56,796 nucleotides of DNA, from positions 1 to 56,796 of the forward strand of contig JBFKMV010000006.1 of the NCBI GenBank assembly GCA_041629655.1, given 5' to 3'. Shown one piece after another: positions 43,837-52,358 of the stretch (positions are counted from its first letter, which is position 1; each line of letters opens with the position of its first letter). This DNA comes from JBFKMV01 sp041629655 (GTDB taxonomy: Bacteria > Acidobacteriota > Polarisedimenticolia > Polarisedimenticolales > Polarisedimenticolaceae). The position numbers were made by a program, and so were the translations under genes. The notes under the pieces are model-generated. The model made no database searches and was not told the DNA's origin. It saw nothing but the letters and a program-made list of their open reading frames with translations.

Positions 43837-44278
43837 TCCCTCGGGTCAGCGCGGCGGCGCGCAGTTCGAGCTGCTCGACGGCCTCCGGCGGCGGCTGGAG
43901 ACCGCCGAGGAGCTGACGCTGGCGATGCGGGCCGGGCTGGCGCGCGCCGACGAGGCCGCCATCGAGCTGGCCACCGCGCGGCTCGAGACGCTGGCGCTCG
44001 AGTACAAGGTGCTGGCGGGAGAGTACCGCCGCGCCCGCGAGCAGCAGTCGCTCGATGCGGACCCCGATGAGCGGGTCGGCGGCGCGCTGGTGGCGCTGGA
44101 GGAAACCGCGACCCGTATCGCCCGCTCGTCGGCCATCGGCGGCGGCCTGCTGGAGCGGATGGTCGCGATGAGCCGCAGCCTGCTCGACGCGCTCAACGCG
44201 CGCGGCGGCACCTACCTGCCTTCCGGCCGTTCGATCGACTTCGAATCGCGGGGGCTGCGGCTGAGGGAGCAGGCATGA
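43820..44278 (+). CDS. flgN: Flagellar chaperone FlgN-like protein
   Basis: 152 residues, overlapping flgM by 17 bases and flgK by four. All-helical and charged, with the L-x-x-E-Y-K-V-L type segment at about 50 and many Glu/Arg heptads. The sequence is weakly conserved, as is usual for FlgN, and the name rests on this fold plus its place between flgM and flgK. FlgN is the export chaperone of FlgK and FlgL, which follow. Confidence 0.75.
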   Translation: MKLAADPSGQRGGAQFELLDGLRRRLETAEELTLAMRAGLARADEAAIELATARLETLALEYKVLAGEYRRAREQQSLDADPDERVGGALVALEETATRIARSSAIGGGLLERMVAMSRSLLDALNARGGTYLPSGRSIDFESRGLRLREQA

Positions 44279-45660
44279 GCTTGTTCGGCTACTTCGGTCT
44301 GGGACTGCGCGCGATGAGCGCCGCCCAGCTCGGCTTGCAGGTCGCGGGCGACAACATCTCCAACGCCACCACGCCGGGCTACGCCCGCCGGCGGCTGGAC
44401 CTGACGACCGGCTACCCGGTCCGCGTGCCGGGCGGGATGCTGGACCAGGGCGTCCAGATCGACCAGGTGCGGCGGCAGCAGGACCGGCTGATCCAGGCGG
44501 CGCTGGAACGCGAGACCGGCACGGCGGCGTTCGCCGACGAGCGGCTGCGCGGGCTGCGCGAGCTCGAGTCGGTGTTCGGCACCCTGGACGGTGACGGGAT
44601 CCTCTCGGCCTACGCCGATTTCTCCGACGCGTTCACCGAGCTGGCCGCGCAACCGGAGAACCTGGCGCTGCGGCGCAACGCGCTGTCGGGCGCCGACCGG
44701 CTGGCGAGCCGGCTGCGCGACGCCAGCAACCGCCTGCTCACGCAGCGCCGCGCGGAGAACGACGCGGTGGCGGCCGCGGTGGAAGAGGTCAACGGACTGG
44801 CCGCCGAGCTGGCCGCGCTGAACCGCAAGATCGCCGAGAACGAGGCCGACGGCACGACGGCGTCGCCGTTGCGCGACCAGCGCGACCAGGTGGTCGAGCG
44901 GCTCGTGGAGCTGACCGGGGGCACGGCCGTTCCCGCCGAGCGCGGACAGGTCTCGTTCTCGCTCCCCGCGGGCACCACGCTGGTCTCGGTACGCGACGCG
45001 CTGCCGTTGCGCACGAGCCGCGACGCGCAGGGCATGCTGCGGATCGCGGCCGGCGGCGACGGGTCCGACATCACGGCCCGCTTCCGCTCCGGGAAGGTCG
45101 GGGCGCTGCTGGCGGTGCGGGACGACGAGATCCCGGCGCGACTGGCCGATCTGAACGACCTGGCGCAGGACCTGATCGACCGCGCCAACGCGCTGACCAC
45201 CGGCGCCACCGATCTCGACGGCAACCCGGGACGGCCGCTGTTCATCAAGATCCCTCCGGTCCGCGGGGCCGCCGAGGTGATCCGCGTCAACGTCAGCCTG
45301 CTCGACGACCCGAGGTTGCTCGCGGTGTCCGCCACCGGAGCGCCAGGTGACGGCTGGATCGCCGATCGGATCGGGGCGCTTCGGGAAGGCTCTTCGGCGG
45401 CGCTGGGCAACACGACTCCGGCCGACTACCTGGCCGGCGTGCTGTCGGACCTCGGCGCGCAGATCGTCGAGGCCGACGTGGCCAGCGAGGTCTCGCGCGA
45501 TGTCGTGGGCAACCTGCACGCCCGGCGCGAGTCGGTCAGCGGCGTCTCGCTGGACGAGGAGGCGGTCGAGCTGATCCGGCACCAGCGGGCCTACGAGGCC
45601 GGGGCGCGATTCCTGCAAATCCTGAACGAGATCACCGAAATCACGGTCAACCTGGTCTGA
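44275..45660 (+). CDS. flgK: Hook-filament junction protein FlgK
   Basis: 461 residues, normal length. The N-terminus has L-G-L-Q-V-A-G-D-N-I-S-N-A-T-T-P-G-Y-A-R-R and the C-terminus has E-E-A-V-E-L-I-R-H-Q-R-A-Y-E-A-G-A-R. It is the first of the two junction proteins between hook and filament. Confidence 0.94.
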   Translation: MSLFGYFGLGLRAMSAAQLGLQVAGDNISNATTPGYARRRLDLTTGYPVRVPGGMLDQGVQIDQVRRQQDRLIQAALERETGTAAFADERLRGLRELESVFGTLDGDGILSAYADFSDAFTELAAQPENLALRRNALSGADRLASRLRDASNRLLTQRRAENDAVAAAVEEVNGLAAELAALNRKIAENEADGTTASPLRDQRDQVVERLVELTGGTAVPAERGQVSFSLPAGTTLVSVRDALPLRTSRDAQGMLRIAAGGDGSDITARFRSGKVGALLAVRDDEIPARLADLNDLAQDLIDRANALTTGATDLDGNPGRPLFIKIPPVRGAAEVIRVNVSLLDDPRLLAVSATGAPGDGWIADRIGALREGSSAALGNTTPADYLAGVLSDLGAQIVEADVASEVSRDVVGNLHARRESVSGVSLDEEAVELIRHQRAYEAGARFLQILNEITEITVNLV

Positions 45661-45671
45661 GGAGCGCGGAG

Positions 45672-46547
45672 ATGAGAGTCAGCGACGCTTCGTTCATCCG
45701 GCAGTTCCTGGCGGGGCTGCGCAGCTCGCGTACCGATATCTCGCGCGCCCTGGAGCAGCTGGCCGACCAGAAGCGGGTGCGCGTGGCCTCCGACGACCCG
45801 GTCGCGGCGCACACCTCGCTGAACCTGCGCGGCACCGCGGTGCGGCTCGACGGATACATCCGCACGGCGGGTACGGCGCGGTTCGACCTGGCGACCGTGG
45901 ACGGGGTGCTGGGCGAGGCGACCAACCTCGTCACGGCCGCGCGAACCGAGGCGATGGCCGGGGCGACCGACGCCCTGGGCGACGTCGGCGCCATCCGCGC
46001 CGAGACCGTGGAGGCGCTGCGCGACCAGCTGTTGCTGCTGGCCAACACCGAGCAGAACGGCCGGTACCTGTTCGCCGGAACCGAGACGCTGACCGCGCCC
46101 TTCGACGCCGCGGGCACCTACGCCGGCGACGACAACGAGGTCCTGGCGCCGATCGATCCGAAACAACAGGTCGCGGTGACGTTGTCGGGTCGCGAGGTGT
46201 TCCAGAGCGCGGCGGGAGACCTGTTGCAGACCCTCGACGACCTGGCGACGGCGCTGCGCGCCGGCGATCACGCGGCGATCGAGGCCCAGATTCCGGTGCT
46301 GCGCCGGCAGCTGGATCACCTTGGCGAGGTTCGCGCCGAGGTGGGACACCGGATGGTCTTGATCGACAACGCCGTAGCGCGGAACGAGGACCAGCTGCTC
46401 CGGCTGCGCCAGCGGATCTCGGAGCTCGAAGACGCTCCACTCGAGGAGACCGCCGTCCGGCTGACGGCTGCCGACAACCAGCTGCGCGCGCTGTCCGGCA
46501 CCGCCTCCCGCGTGCTGGGCCGCTCGCTGTTCGACTTTCTGGGATGA
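45672..46547 (+). CDS. flgL: Hook-filament junction protein FlgL
   Basis: 291 residues. A flagellin-type N-terminal helix pair (R-V-S-D-A-S, L-R-S-S-R-T-D-I-S-R-A-L-E-Q-L-A-D-Q-K-R-V, S-D-D-P-V-A-A) and a matching C-terminal helix. G-R-Y-L-F-A-G-T-E-T in the centre is the FlgL signature. The flagellin gene itself is not in the window. Confidence 0.92.
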   Translation: MRVSDASFIRQFLAGLRSSRTDISRALEQLADQKRVRVASDDPVAAHTSLNLRGTAVRLDGYIRTAGTARFDLATVDGVLGEATNLVTAARTEAMAGATDALGDVGAIRAETVEALRDQLLLLANTEQNGRYLFAGTETLTAPFDAAGTYAGDDNEVLAPIDPKQQVAVTLSGREVFQSAAGDLLQTLDDLATALRAGDHAAIEAQIPVLRRQLDHLGEVRAEVGHRMVLIDNAVARNEDQLLRLRQRISELEDAPLEETAVRLTAADNQLRALSGTASRVLGRSLFDFLG

Positions 46548-46561
46548 GGGGATCCAACGCG

Positions 46562-46987
46562 ATGACCGCTGATGCCGCGCACGACAACGATTCGGGAGAG
46601 CTGTTGTTCGAGGAGGGAATCATCGGGGTTCCCCGCGCGCGTCGCTTCGTGCTGATGGAGCGGCCGGGCTCGCCCGTGCGCGTGCTGCGCAGCCTCGACA
46701 TCGAGGGTTTCGCGCTGCCGGTGGTCGATCCGGCCCTGGTCGACCCGGAGTACCGGCCGCGGTTGGGCGAGCGGATCCTCGAGGCGGTCAAGCTCGACGC
46801 CGGCTGCCCCGTGCTGCTGCTGGCCGTCGCCGCGCTGGAGCCCGCGGGGCCGACGGTCAACCTGCGCGCGCCGCTGGTGATCAACGTTCGAGATCGCATC
46901 GCGACCCAGGTGATTCTCGACGATCGCAATTATCCGCTCCGTGCCCCGCTGCGCGAGGACGCGGAGTCCGTGAGGAGTGCCGGCTAG
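46562..46987 (+). CDS. fliW: Flagellar assembly factor FliW
   Basis: 141 residues from ATG at 46562, supported by GAGGGG upstream; an ATG at 46544 overlapping the flgL stop would add six. G-I-I-G-V-P-R-A-R-R-F-V-L, V-L-L-L-A-V-A and L-R-A-P-L-V-I-N are typical. FliW binds both flagellin and CsrA: free FliW blocks CsrA, and flagellin titrates FliW. The csrA gene follows 82 bases later. Confidence 0.9.
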   Translation: MTADAAHDNDSGELLFEEGIIGVPRARRFVLMERPGSPVRVLRSLDIEGFALPVVDPALVDPEYRPRLGERILEAVKLDAGCPVLLLAVAALEPAGPTVNLRAPLVINVRDRIATQVILDDRNYPLRAPLREDAESVRSAG

Positions 46988-47004
46988 ACCCGCACCGTCA
47001 AACA

Positions 47005-47067
47005 CCACCCGCGGAGCGGTGGCTGGGAGCCGGTCCGGAGGGCCGCGTTCCCGGGACAGGAGGTCCC
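47005..47067 (+). promoter_or_regulatory. csrA leader with three GGA-loop hairpins (predicted CsrA autoregulation)
   Basis: Hairpin 1, 47005-47022: CCACC/GGTGG type stem with one bulge, loop GGA at 47013-47015. Hairpin 2, 47031-47045: CGGTCC pairs with GGGCCG around GGA at 47037-47039. Hairpin 3, 47053-47067: GGGAC pairs with GTCCC around AGGAG, which is the csrA Shine-Dalgarno. GGA shown in a hairpin loop is the core of the CsrA binding site, so CsrA could close its own translation start. Seen in sequence; binding is inferred. Confidence 0.6.
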
Positions 47068-47069
47068 TG

Positions 47070-47267
47070 ATGCTCGTGCTGACACGCAAGGCCAAGCAAA
47101 GCGTCATCGTCGGCAATTCCATCAAGATCACGGTGATCGAGCTGTCGCACGGGGCGGTGCGGCTGGGCTTCGAGGCACCTCCCGAGGTGTCGATCTATCG
47201 CGAGGAGATCTACGAGGAGATTGCCGCCGCCAATCGGTTCGCGTTCGACGAGGAAAAGAAAGACTGA
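47070..47267 (+). CDS. csrA: Carbon storage regulator CsrA
   Basis: 65 residues from ATG at 47070 (AGGAGGT upstream; longer readings of the frame have no signal). M-L-V-L-T-R-K-A-K-Q-S-V-I-V-G, the buried hydrophobic core, and G-F-E-A-P-P-E-V-S-I-Y-R-E-E-I-Y-E-E-I are standard, including the RNA-contacting L4/R6 and R44-like residues. CsrA blocks translation of target mRNAs and in FliW-carrying bacteria chiefly acts on flagellin mRNA. Confidence 0.95.
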   Translation: MLVLTRKAKQSVIVGNSIKITVIELSHGAVRLGFEAPPEVSIYREEIYEEIAAANRFAFDEEKKD

Positions 47268-47271
47268 ACCG

Positions 47272-49548
47272 ATGCACGGGTGCGTGATGTTCATCGACCC
47301 GGACCCCGCCGGCCGGGAACGACTTGCCGGGTTGTTCGCCGAGGACCCCGAGATCTCGGTGTTGATCTGCGAGGACGGCGAGACGGCACTGAAGCGTCTG
47401 GCCGGCAACCCGGCGGACGTGGTGGTCGCGGAACACGACATGCCGGGAATGACCGGCGTGCAGTTGTTGAGCGAGGTCAGGGATCGGCTACCGGGATCGG
47501 TGCGGATGCTGCTGGCCGCCTTCGACCAGGTCAAGACCGCCAGCGAGAAGAGCCCCCGGGGCAGCATCAGCGCGTATCTGAAGAAACCGTGGGACGACGA
47601 CGAGCTGCGCAACGCGATCCTCGACGCGCTGGAGCGCCGGGCTGCGGAGGACGAGCTCGACTTCATCGTCCGCGAGACCGGCGTCACCGACCAACAGGTC
47701 GAGCGCGCGCGGCGCGTCTCCAAGCACCTGCAGAAACCGGTGCCGTTGTCGGAGATCCTGATCGAGCTGGGGTTCCTCAGCCACGAAGACTACGACCGTG
47801 TCCAGCGGCTGCGGCGCTCGAAGATGACCGTCGCCGAGATCCTGAAACTGGACGGCATTCTGAGCGCCGACGACTTCCGCAGCTTTCTGCAGGCCCGGGA
47901 GCGCGAGCCGCACCGGACGGAGCGCGAGCTGCTCGTCGACGCGGAGCTGGCGACCGAGGAGCAGTACCTGCGCGCCTACGCGGCCAAACACGACATCCGG
48001 TACGTCGAGCCCGAGGTCGGCCTGGTCGACTCCCGGCTGCTGGCCAAGACCTCGCTGCGCTACCTGCAGAAGCAACGCGTGCTTCCGCTCAACGCGGTCG
48101 AGGGCCGGCTGAGCGTCGTCGTCTGCAACCCCGAGGACACCGAGATCGTCGCCCAGCTCGAGCGCATCTTCGAGCTGCCGATCGTCCCGTTGATCTCCAG
48201 CTCCGAGAGCATCAAACGGGCGCTCGAGGACCTGGAGCGGCAGCGCGACGGCAAGGGCTCGACGCTCAACACCACCGTGCAGTACCGCGAGATCGACAAG
48301 GAGGTCGTCGAGGAGGAGGCCGGCGAGGAGGCGGTCCAGCTCGTCGACTACCTGATCATGCGCGCGATCCAGCTCGGCGCGAGCGACCTGCACATCGAGC
48401 CGCAGGAAAAGAAGATCCGCGTACGCGTTCGGGTGGACGGCGTGTTGCGGTCGTTGACCGATCTGCCGATCGATTTCGCTCCCCGGGTCACCTCGCGGCT
48501 GAAGATCCTGGCCGGCGCCGACATCGCCGAGCGCCGGCTGCACCAGGACGGGCGCATCCTGGTCAAGGTCGACGCGCGGGACGTCGACATCCGCTACTCC
48601 TCGTACGCGTCGATGTTCGGCGAGAACTCGGTGCTGCGGATCCTCGACCGGACCCAGGGCCTGATCCCGCTGGAGAAACTGGGGTTCGAGCCGCCGGTGC
48701 TCGCCGAGGTCCGCGACATCGCGCTCAAGACCTCGACCGGGCTGGTGCTGGTCACCGGGCCGACCGGCAGCGGCAAGACCACGACGCTGTACTCGTTCGT
48801 CAGCTACATGAACCAGCCGTCGTTGAAGACGATCACCTGCGAGGACCCGGTCGAGTACATCCTGCAGGGCGTGATCCAGTGCAACGTGAACGAGAAGACG
48901 GGACCGAGCTTCGCCGATTCGCTGCGCGCGATCCTGCGCCAGGACCCGGACGTGATCCTGGTCGGCGAGATCCGCGACCGGATCACGGCGGACCTGGGGG
49001 TCGAGGCCGCGCTGACGGGACACAAGGTCTTCTCGACCCTGCACACCGAGGACGCGGTGGGCTCGGTGCTGCGGCTGACCGACATGGACATCGAGGCCTT
49101 CATGGTCGCCTCGACGCTGACCGGTGTCGTGGCCCAGCGGCTGGTGCGCCGGGTCTGCGCCAAGTGTCGCCGGCGCAGTGATCCGCCGCGAAACGTGTTG
49201 CGCTTTCTGGGTCTGGAACGCTCCGACGTGTCGGGCCTCGATCTCGTCGAGGGCGCCGGGTGCTCCCATTGCGGCGGCACGGGTTACCGGGGTCGCCTCG
49301 CGATTCACGAGGTGATGCTGCCCAGCGACGACCTGCGCGACGCGATCCTGCGCCGCGCGCCGTCCAAGGAGCTGCGCAAGCAGGCTCGTACGCTGCCGGC
49401 ATTCCTGACGCTTCAGGAGGACGGAGTGTTCAAGGCCGCGGCCGGCTGGACGACGCTGGCCGAGGTGGCCGCGAACACGCCGCGAGATACGAACGCGAGA
49501 AAGCCACGACAGCTCAGGGAGGTGATGGCTTCATGGAAAAAGCGCTAG
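47272..49548 (+). CDS. Receiver domain fused to a GspE/PilB-type secretion ATPase
   Basis: 758 residues; ATG at 47272 lies 4 bases after csrA. Residues 1-115 are a receiver domain whose phospho-acceptor position holds E54 (A-E-H-D-M-P-G), with A82-A83 at the Ser/Thr switch, but D9 and K105 in place. A helical/MshEN-type region follows (about 125-335), then a full GspE/PilB ATPase: Walker A G-P-T-G-S-G-K502-T-T, Walker B and Asp box near 560-571, and the zinc site C629-x2-C632 ... C664-x2-C667. Such ATPases power type IV pilus or type II secretion assembly. No pilin or platform gene is here; the gene sits in the flagellar cluster. Confidence 0.9.
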   Translation: MHGCVMFIDPDPAGRERLAGLFAEDPEISVLICEDGETALKRLAGNPADVVVAEHDMPGMTGVQLLSEVRDRLPGSVRMLLAAFDQVKTASEKSPRGSISAYLKKPWDDDELRNAILDALERRAAEDELDFIVRETGVTDQQVERARRVSKHLQKPVPLSEILIELGFLSHEDYDRVQRLRRSKMTVAEILKLDGILSADDFRSFLQAREREPHRTERELLVDAELATEEQYLRAYAAKHDIRYVEPEVGLVDSRLLAKTSLRYLQKQRVLPLNAVEGRLSVVVCNPEDTEIVAQLERIFELPIVPLISSSESIKRALEDLERQRDGKGSTLNTTVQYREIDKEVVEEEAGEEAVQLVDYLIMRAIQLGASDLHIEPQEKKIRVRVRVDGVLRSLTDLPIDFAPRVTSRLKILAGADIAERRLHQDGRILVKVDARDVDIRYSSYASMFGENSVLRILDRTQGLIPLEKLGFEPPVLAEVRDIALKTSTGLVLVTGPTGSGKTTTLYSFVSYMNQPSLKTITCEDPVEYILQGVIQCNVNEKTGPSFADSLRAILRQDPDVILVGEIRDRITADLGVEAALTGHKVFSTLHTEDAVGSVLRLTDMDIEAFMVASTLTGVVAQRLVRRVCAKCRRRSDPPRNVLRFLGLERSDVSGLDLVEGAGCSHCGGTGYRGRLAIHEVMLPSDDLRDAILRRAPSKELRKQARTLPAFLTLQEDGVFKAAAGWTTLAEVAANTPRDTNARKPRQLREVMASWKKR

Positions 49549-50399
49549 AGCCCTCGGCGGCCGGCAGCCAGACGTCGCTGGCGGACCGCATCCGCGAGGC
49601 CGTCGAGAGCGGAGAGTTGCAGCTGCCGCCGTTGCCGGACCTGCTGGTCCGGCTACGCACGCTGCTCGACGACGAGAGCGTCGACGCGCCGTCGGTGGCC
49701 CGCCTGGTCCGGAACGAGCCCGCGATCGTCGCGTCGCTGCTCAAGATCGCCAACGCGGCGGCCTACGCCGGACTGCAGGAGGTCAAGGACCTGAACCAGG
49801 CCATCGCGCGACTGGGTCTGAAGCAGGTCGGTTCGCTAATCACCGCACTGATGCTCAAGGAGCACTTCCGCAGCAACGACCCGGAGAAGCGCCGGTTGCT
49901 CCAGGGGTTGTGGGACCACGCCGTGGCGACCGGTCTCGCGGCGCGGCGCCTGGCGTTGCAGAACAACGGCGACCCCGAGCAGGCGTTTCTGGCCGGCCTG
50001 CTGCACGACACCGGCCGCTTGCTGGTGCTGAAAGCGGTCGACTTCCTGGAAGACAAGGACAAGGAGCAGTTCACGGGCAGCCTGATCCTGGAGCTGATGG
50101 ATGCCCTGCACACCGAGCTGGGCTACGAGACGCTGACGTCGTGGAAGCTGCCGGAGGCGATCTGCCGGATCGCTCGCCACCACCACGACGAAGCCGGGGA
50201 TGACGCCGACGGACTGCTGATGCAGGTTCAGGCGGGCGACGTGATCGCGCGCAAACTGGGCGCGCACCTGGCCCCGTCGCCGAGTCTGAACCTCTCGGAG
50301 TGTCCGGCAATCGAGCGGATGCGGATGAGCGATCTCGAGCTGGCGGCGTTGCTGGTCGATATCGAGGACGAGTTCGCGGAAGTGCGGAGCCTGTTTTGA
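49533..50399 (+). CDS. HDOD-domain signalling protein
   Basis: 288 residues from ATG at 49533 (AGGGAGGTG upstream), overlapping the ATPase gene by 16 bases. The HDOD domain spans about 25-235: L-P-P-L-P-D-L-L, R-N-E-P-A-I-V-A-S-L-L-K-I-A-N-A-A, Q-A-I-A-R-L-G-L-K-Q-V, and G-L-L-H-D-T-G-R-L. HDOD proteins are non-enzymatic or weakly defined regulators often linked to c-di-GMP, chemotaxis and type IV pili. Coupling to the receiver-ATPase gene suggests that they act together. Confidence 0.88.
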   Translation: MEKALEPSAAGSQTSLADRIREAVESGELQLPPLPDLLVRLRTLLDDESVDAPSVARLVRNEPAIVASLLKIANAAAYAGLQEVKDLNQAIARLGLKQVGSLITALMLKEHFRSNDPEKRRLLQGLWDHAVATGLAARRLALQNNGDPEQAFLAGLLHDTGRLLVLKAVDFLEDKDKEQFTGSLILELMDALHTELGYETLTSWKLPEAICRIARHHHDEAGDDADGLLMQVQAGDVIARKLGAHLAPSPSLNLSECPAIERMRMSDLELAALLVDIEDEFAEVRSLF

Positions 50400-50423
50400 G
50401 CGCGACGCTCCGACAGGGCGAGC

Positions 50424-50708
50424 CTAGCGGCGAACGAACCGCAGGAACACCCGGTAGGCGCCGCTCTCGAGCGCCGGCGGAAGCTTGCCGGCGTCGGGGA
50501 TCATCAGGATCAGGACGCGCCCGCCGGGCGGGTCGTTCCGCTGCTGCCCGGCCCGGCGCTCCACGCCCTCCGGCTGCCCGCCGCCGGAACCGCGGCGGCG
50601 CCGCGGCTTCCGGATGGCCAGGATGCGTGCCTCGACGCTGCCCTGGGGCGCGGCGCTCCGGTCCCCCGGGGGGCCGACGCGCGATGGTGCTCCGATGCGG
50701 ATGTCCAC
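50424..50708 (-). CDS. Small basic hypothetical protein, antisense to the flagellar run
   Basis: 94 residues from GTG, with GAGAGG upstream on its strand. It fills most of the 443-base gap between the HDOD gene and motA, where the plus strand has no convincing gene. The middle (about 30-60) is Arg/Gly/Gln-rich and disordered-looking; the C-terminus has V-L-I-L-M-I-P and ends G-A-Y-R-V-F-L-R-F-V-R-R. No family is recognised. The ordered end and the codon third positions favour a real gene, but it may be chance. Confidence 0.45.
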   Translation of the reverse strand: MDIRIGAPSRVGPPGDRSAAPQGSVEARILAIRKPRRRRGSGGGQPEGVERRAGQQRNDPPGGRVLILMIPDAGKLPPALESGAYRVFLRFVRR

Positions 50709-50771
50709 GATTGCCTCTCACCGTCACGTATCGGCGGGGCGGGGAAGATCTTGAATCGCGGCCGTGGGCGC

Positions 50772-50798
50772 TAAATTTTCCGCTTCCGCGGCCGATAT
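50772..50798 (+). promoter_or_regulatory. Sigma-28 (FliA) promoter of motA-motB-fliL
   Basis: TAAATTTT (50772-50779), exactly 11 bases, GCCGATAT (50791-50798), against TAAAGTTT-N11-GCCGATAA. The only differences are one base in each box. It is an AT-rich patch in otherwise GC-rich DNA, 45 bases before the motA ATG. Confidence 0.9.
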
Positions 50799-50842
50799 TC
50801 AGCTTGGCGGGTGACCTGGGTTAGCACCGGGCAGGACGACGC

Positions 50843-51622
50843 ATGGACATTTCGACACTGATCGGCATTCTGCTCGGATCGCTGCTGGTGCTGGCGGCGA
50901 TCCTGATGGGTACGTCTCCCGGGATCTTCATCAACCCACCGTCGCTGCTGCTGGTGGTCGGGGGGACGATCGGCGCGACGTTGATGCGGAACCCGCTGGC
51001 CTCGGTGCTGGGCACCTTCAAGGTCGTCAGCAAGGCGTTTTTGACCAAGCTCCCGGCGCCGGCGAACCTGATCCGGCAACTGGTCGAGATGTCGCGCAAG
51101 GCCCGCAAGGAAAGCCTGCTCTCGCTGGAGAAGGTCGAGATCGAGTACGGATTCCTGGCCAAGGGCATCGCGCTGTGCGTCGACGGTTTGGAACCGGGGC
51201 AGATCCGCGGGATCCTCGAGACCGAGATCGAGGCCACCGCCGCGCGGCACAAGCGCGGTCAGGAGATCCTCGAGGGCATCGGGGGCGCCGCGCCGGCGTT
51301 CGGCATGATCGGTACGCTGATCGGACTGGTGCAGATGCTGACGGCGATGGACGACCCGAAGTCGATCGGCCCGGCGATGGCCGTCGCCATCCTGACCACG
51401 CTCTACGGAGCGATGATCGCGAACATGTTCGCGCTTCCGCTGGCCGACAAGCTCAAGGTCCGGAGCTCTGAAGAGATCCTCAACATGACGGTCTGCCTGG
51501 AGGGCGTGCTGGGCGTCGTGCAGGGCGAGCACCCGGCGTCGATCGATGAGAAGCTCAAGGCGTTCATCCCGCCGGCCAGCCGCCAGAAGAAGGACGACAA
51601 GCAGCAAGAGAAGGCCGCGTAG
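50843..51622 (+). CDS. motA: Flagellar stator protein MotA
   Basis: 259 residues, four membrane helices (about 5-22, 31-50, 150-170, 182-205). P-P-S-L-L-L-V-V-G-G-T, and G-G-A-A-P-A-F-G-M-I-G-T-L-I-G-L in the third helix, are MotA/PomA hallmarks. The cytoplasmic loop contains charged residues for FliG contact. With MotB it forms the ion-driven stator. GGCAGGA lies upstream. Confidence 0.96.
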   Translation: MDISTLIGILLGSLLVLAAILMGTSPGIFINPPSLLLVVGGTIGATLMRNPLASVLGTFKVVSKAFLTKLPAPANLIRQLVEMSRKARKESLLSLEKVEIEYGFLAKGIALCVDGLEPGQIRGILETEIEATAARHKRGQEILEGIGGAAPAFGMIGTLIGLVQMLTAMDDPKSIGPAMAVAILTTLYGAMIANMFALPLADKLKVRSSEEILNMTVCLEGVLGVVQGEHPASIDEKLKAFIPPASRQKKDDKQQEKAA

Positions 51623-51624
51623 GC

Positions 51625-52341
51625 ATGGAAAAGCCCAAGCAAGAAATAAAGATGGGCGCGCCGGAATGGGTGGTCACGTTCGGCGACATGATGTCGCTGC
51701 TGTTGACCTTCTTCGTGCTGATACTGTCTTTTTCTAGCCTCGAGCTGGACAAGTTCAAGAAATTCGCGGGCATCATGCGGGAGGGGTTCGGAGTCCAGAC
51801 CGCGATCAGCATGCAGACCGTGCCGATGGGCTCCAACACGATGGGGGACAACACCTCGGGCCAGCGCGGCTCGGCCGACTCGTTGATCGTGCTCCAGCAG
51901 GTTCGCGAGACCATCGAGCAGAGCGAGGCCGAGGGGATGGCCAACGTCGAGATCACCGATCGCGGCGTCGTGCTGCGGGTCGACGGGGACGCGGCGTTCT
52001 CTTCCGGCAGCGCGGACCTCAGCGGGCCGGCGATGCAGTTGCTCGGCGAGGTCGCGAAGATGGCCGGCGAGCGCGCGGGCAAGATCGAGATCGAGGGGCA
52101 CACCGACGACGTGCCGATCTCCTCGGCTCGTTACCCGAGCAACTGGGAGCTGTCCAGCGCCCGGGCCGGCGCGGCGGCGCGCCACCTGGTCGGTCAGGGC
52201 TTCTCCCCCACCAACATCAAGGCGATCGGCTACGCCGACACGCGACCGCTGACCCCGAACGACAGTGCGGAGAACCGGGCCAAGAACCGCAGGATCGAGA
52301 TCCTGTTCGTGACGGTTGAAGAAACCGCGCGGACGGGCTGA
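51625..52341 (+). CDS. motB: Flagellar stator protein MotB
   Basis: 238 residues, starting three bases after motA. A single membrane helix (about 20-40) begins with the ion-binding D21 (F-G-D-M-M-S-L-L-L-T-F-F-V). The C-terminal OmpA-like domain binds peptidoglycan (E-G-H-T-D-D-V-P-I, S-S-A-R-A-x-A-A-A-R-H-L). Whether H+ or Na+ is used cannot be read with confidence. Confidence 0.96.
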   Translation: MEKPKQEIKMGAPEWVVTFGDMMSLLLTFFVLILSFSSLELDKFKKFAGIMREGFGVQTAISMQTVPMGSNTMGDNTSGQRGSADSLIVLQQVRETIEQSEAEGMANVEITDRGVVLRVDGDAAFSSGSADLSGPAMQLLGEVAKMAGERAGKIEIEGHTDDVPISSARYPSNWELSSARAGAAARHLVGQGFSPTNIKAIGYADTRPLTPNDSAENRAKNRRIEILFVTVEETARTG

Positions 52342-52358
52342 GACGAGGCGACGAGATC

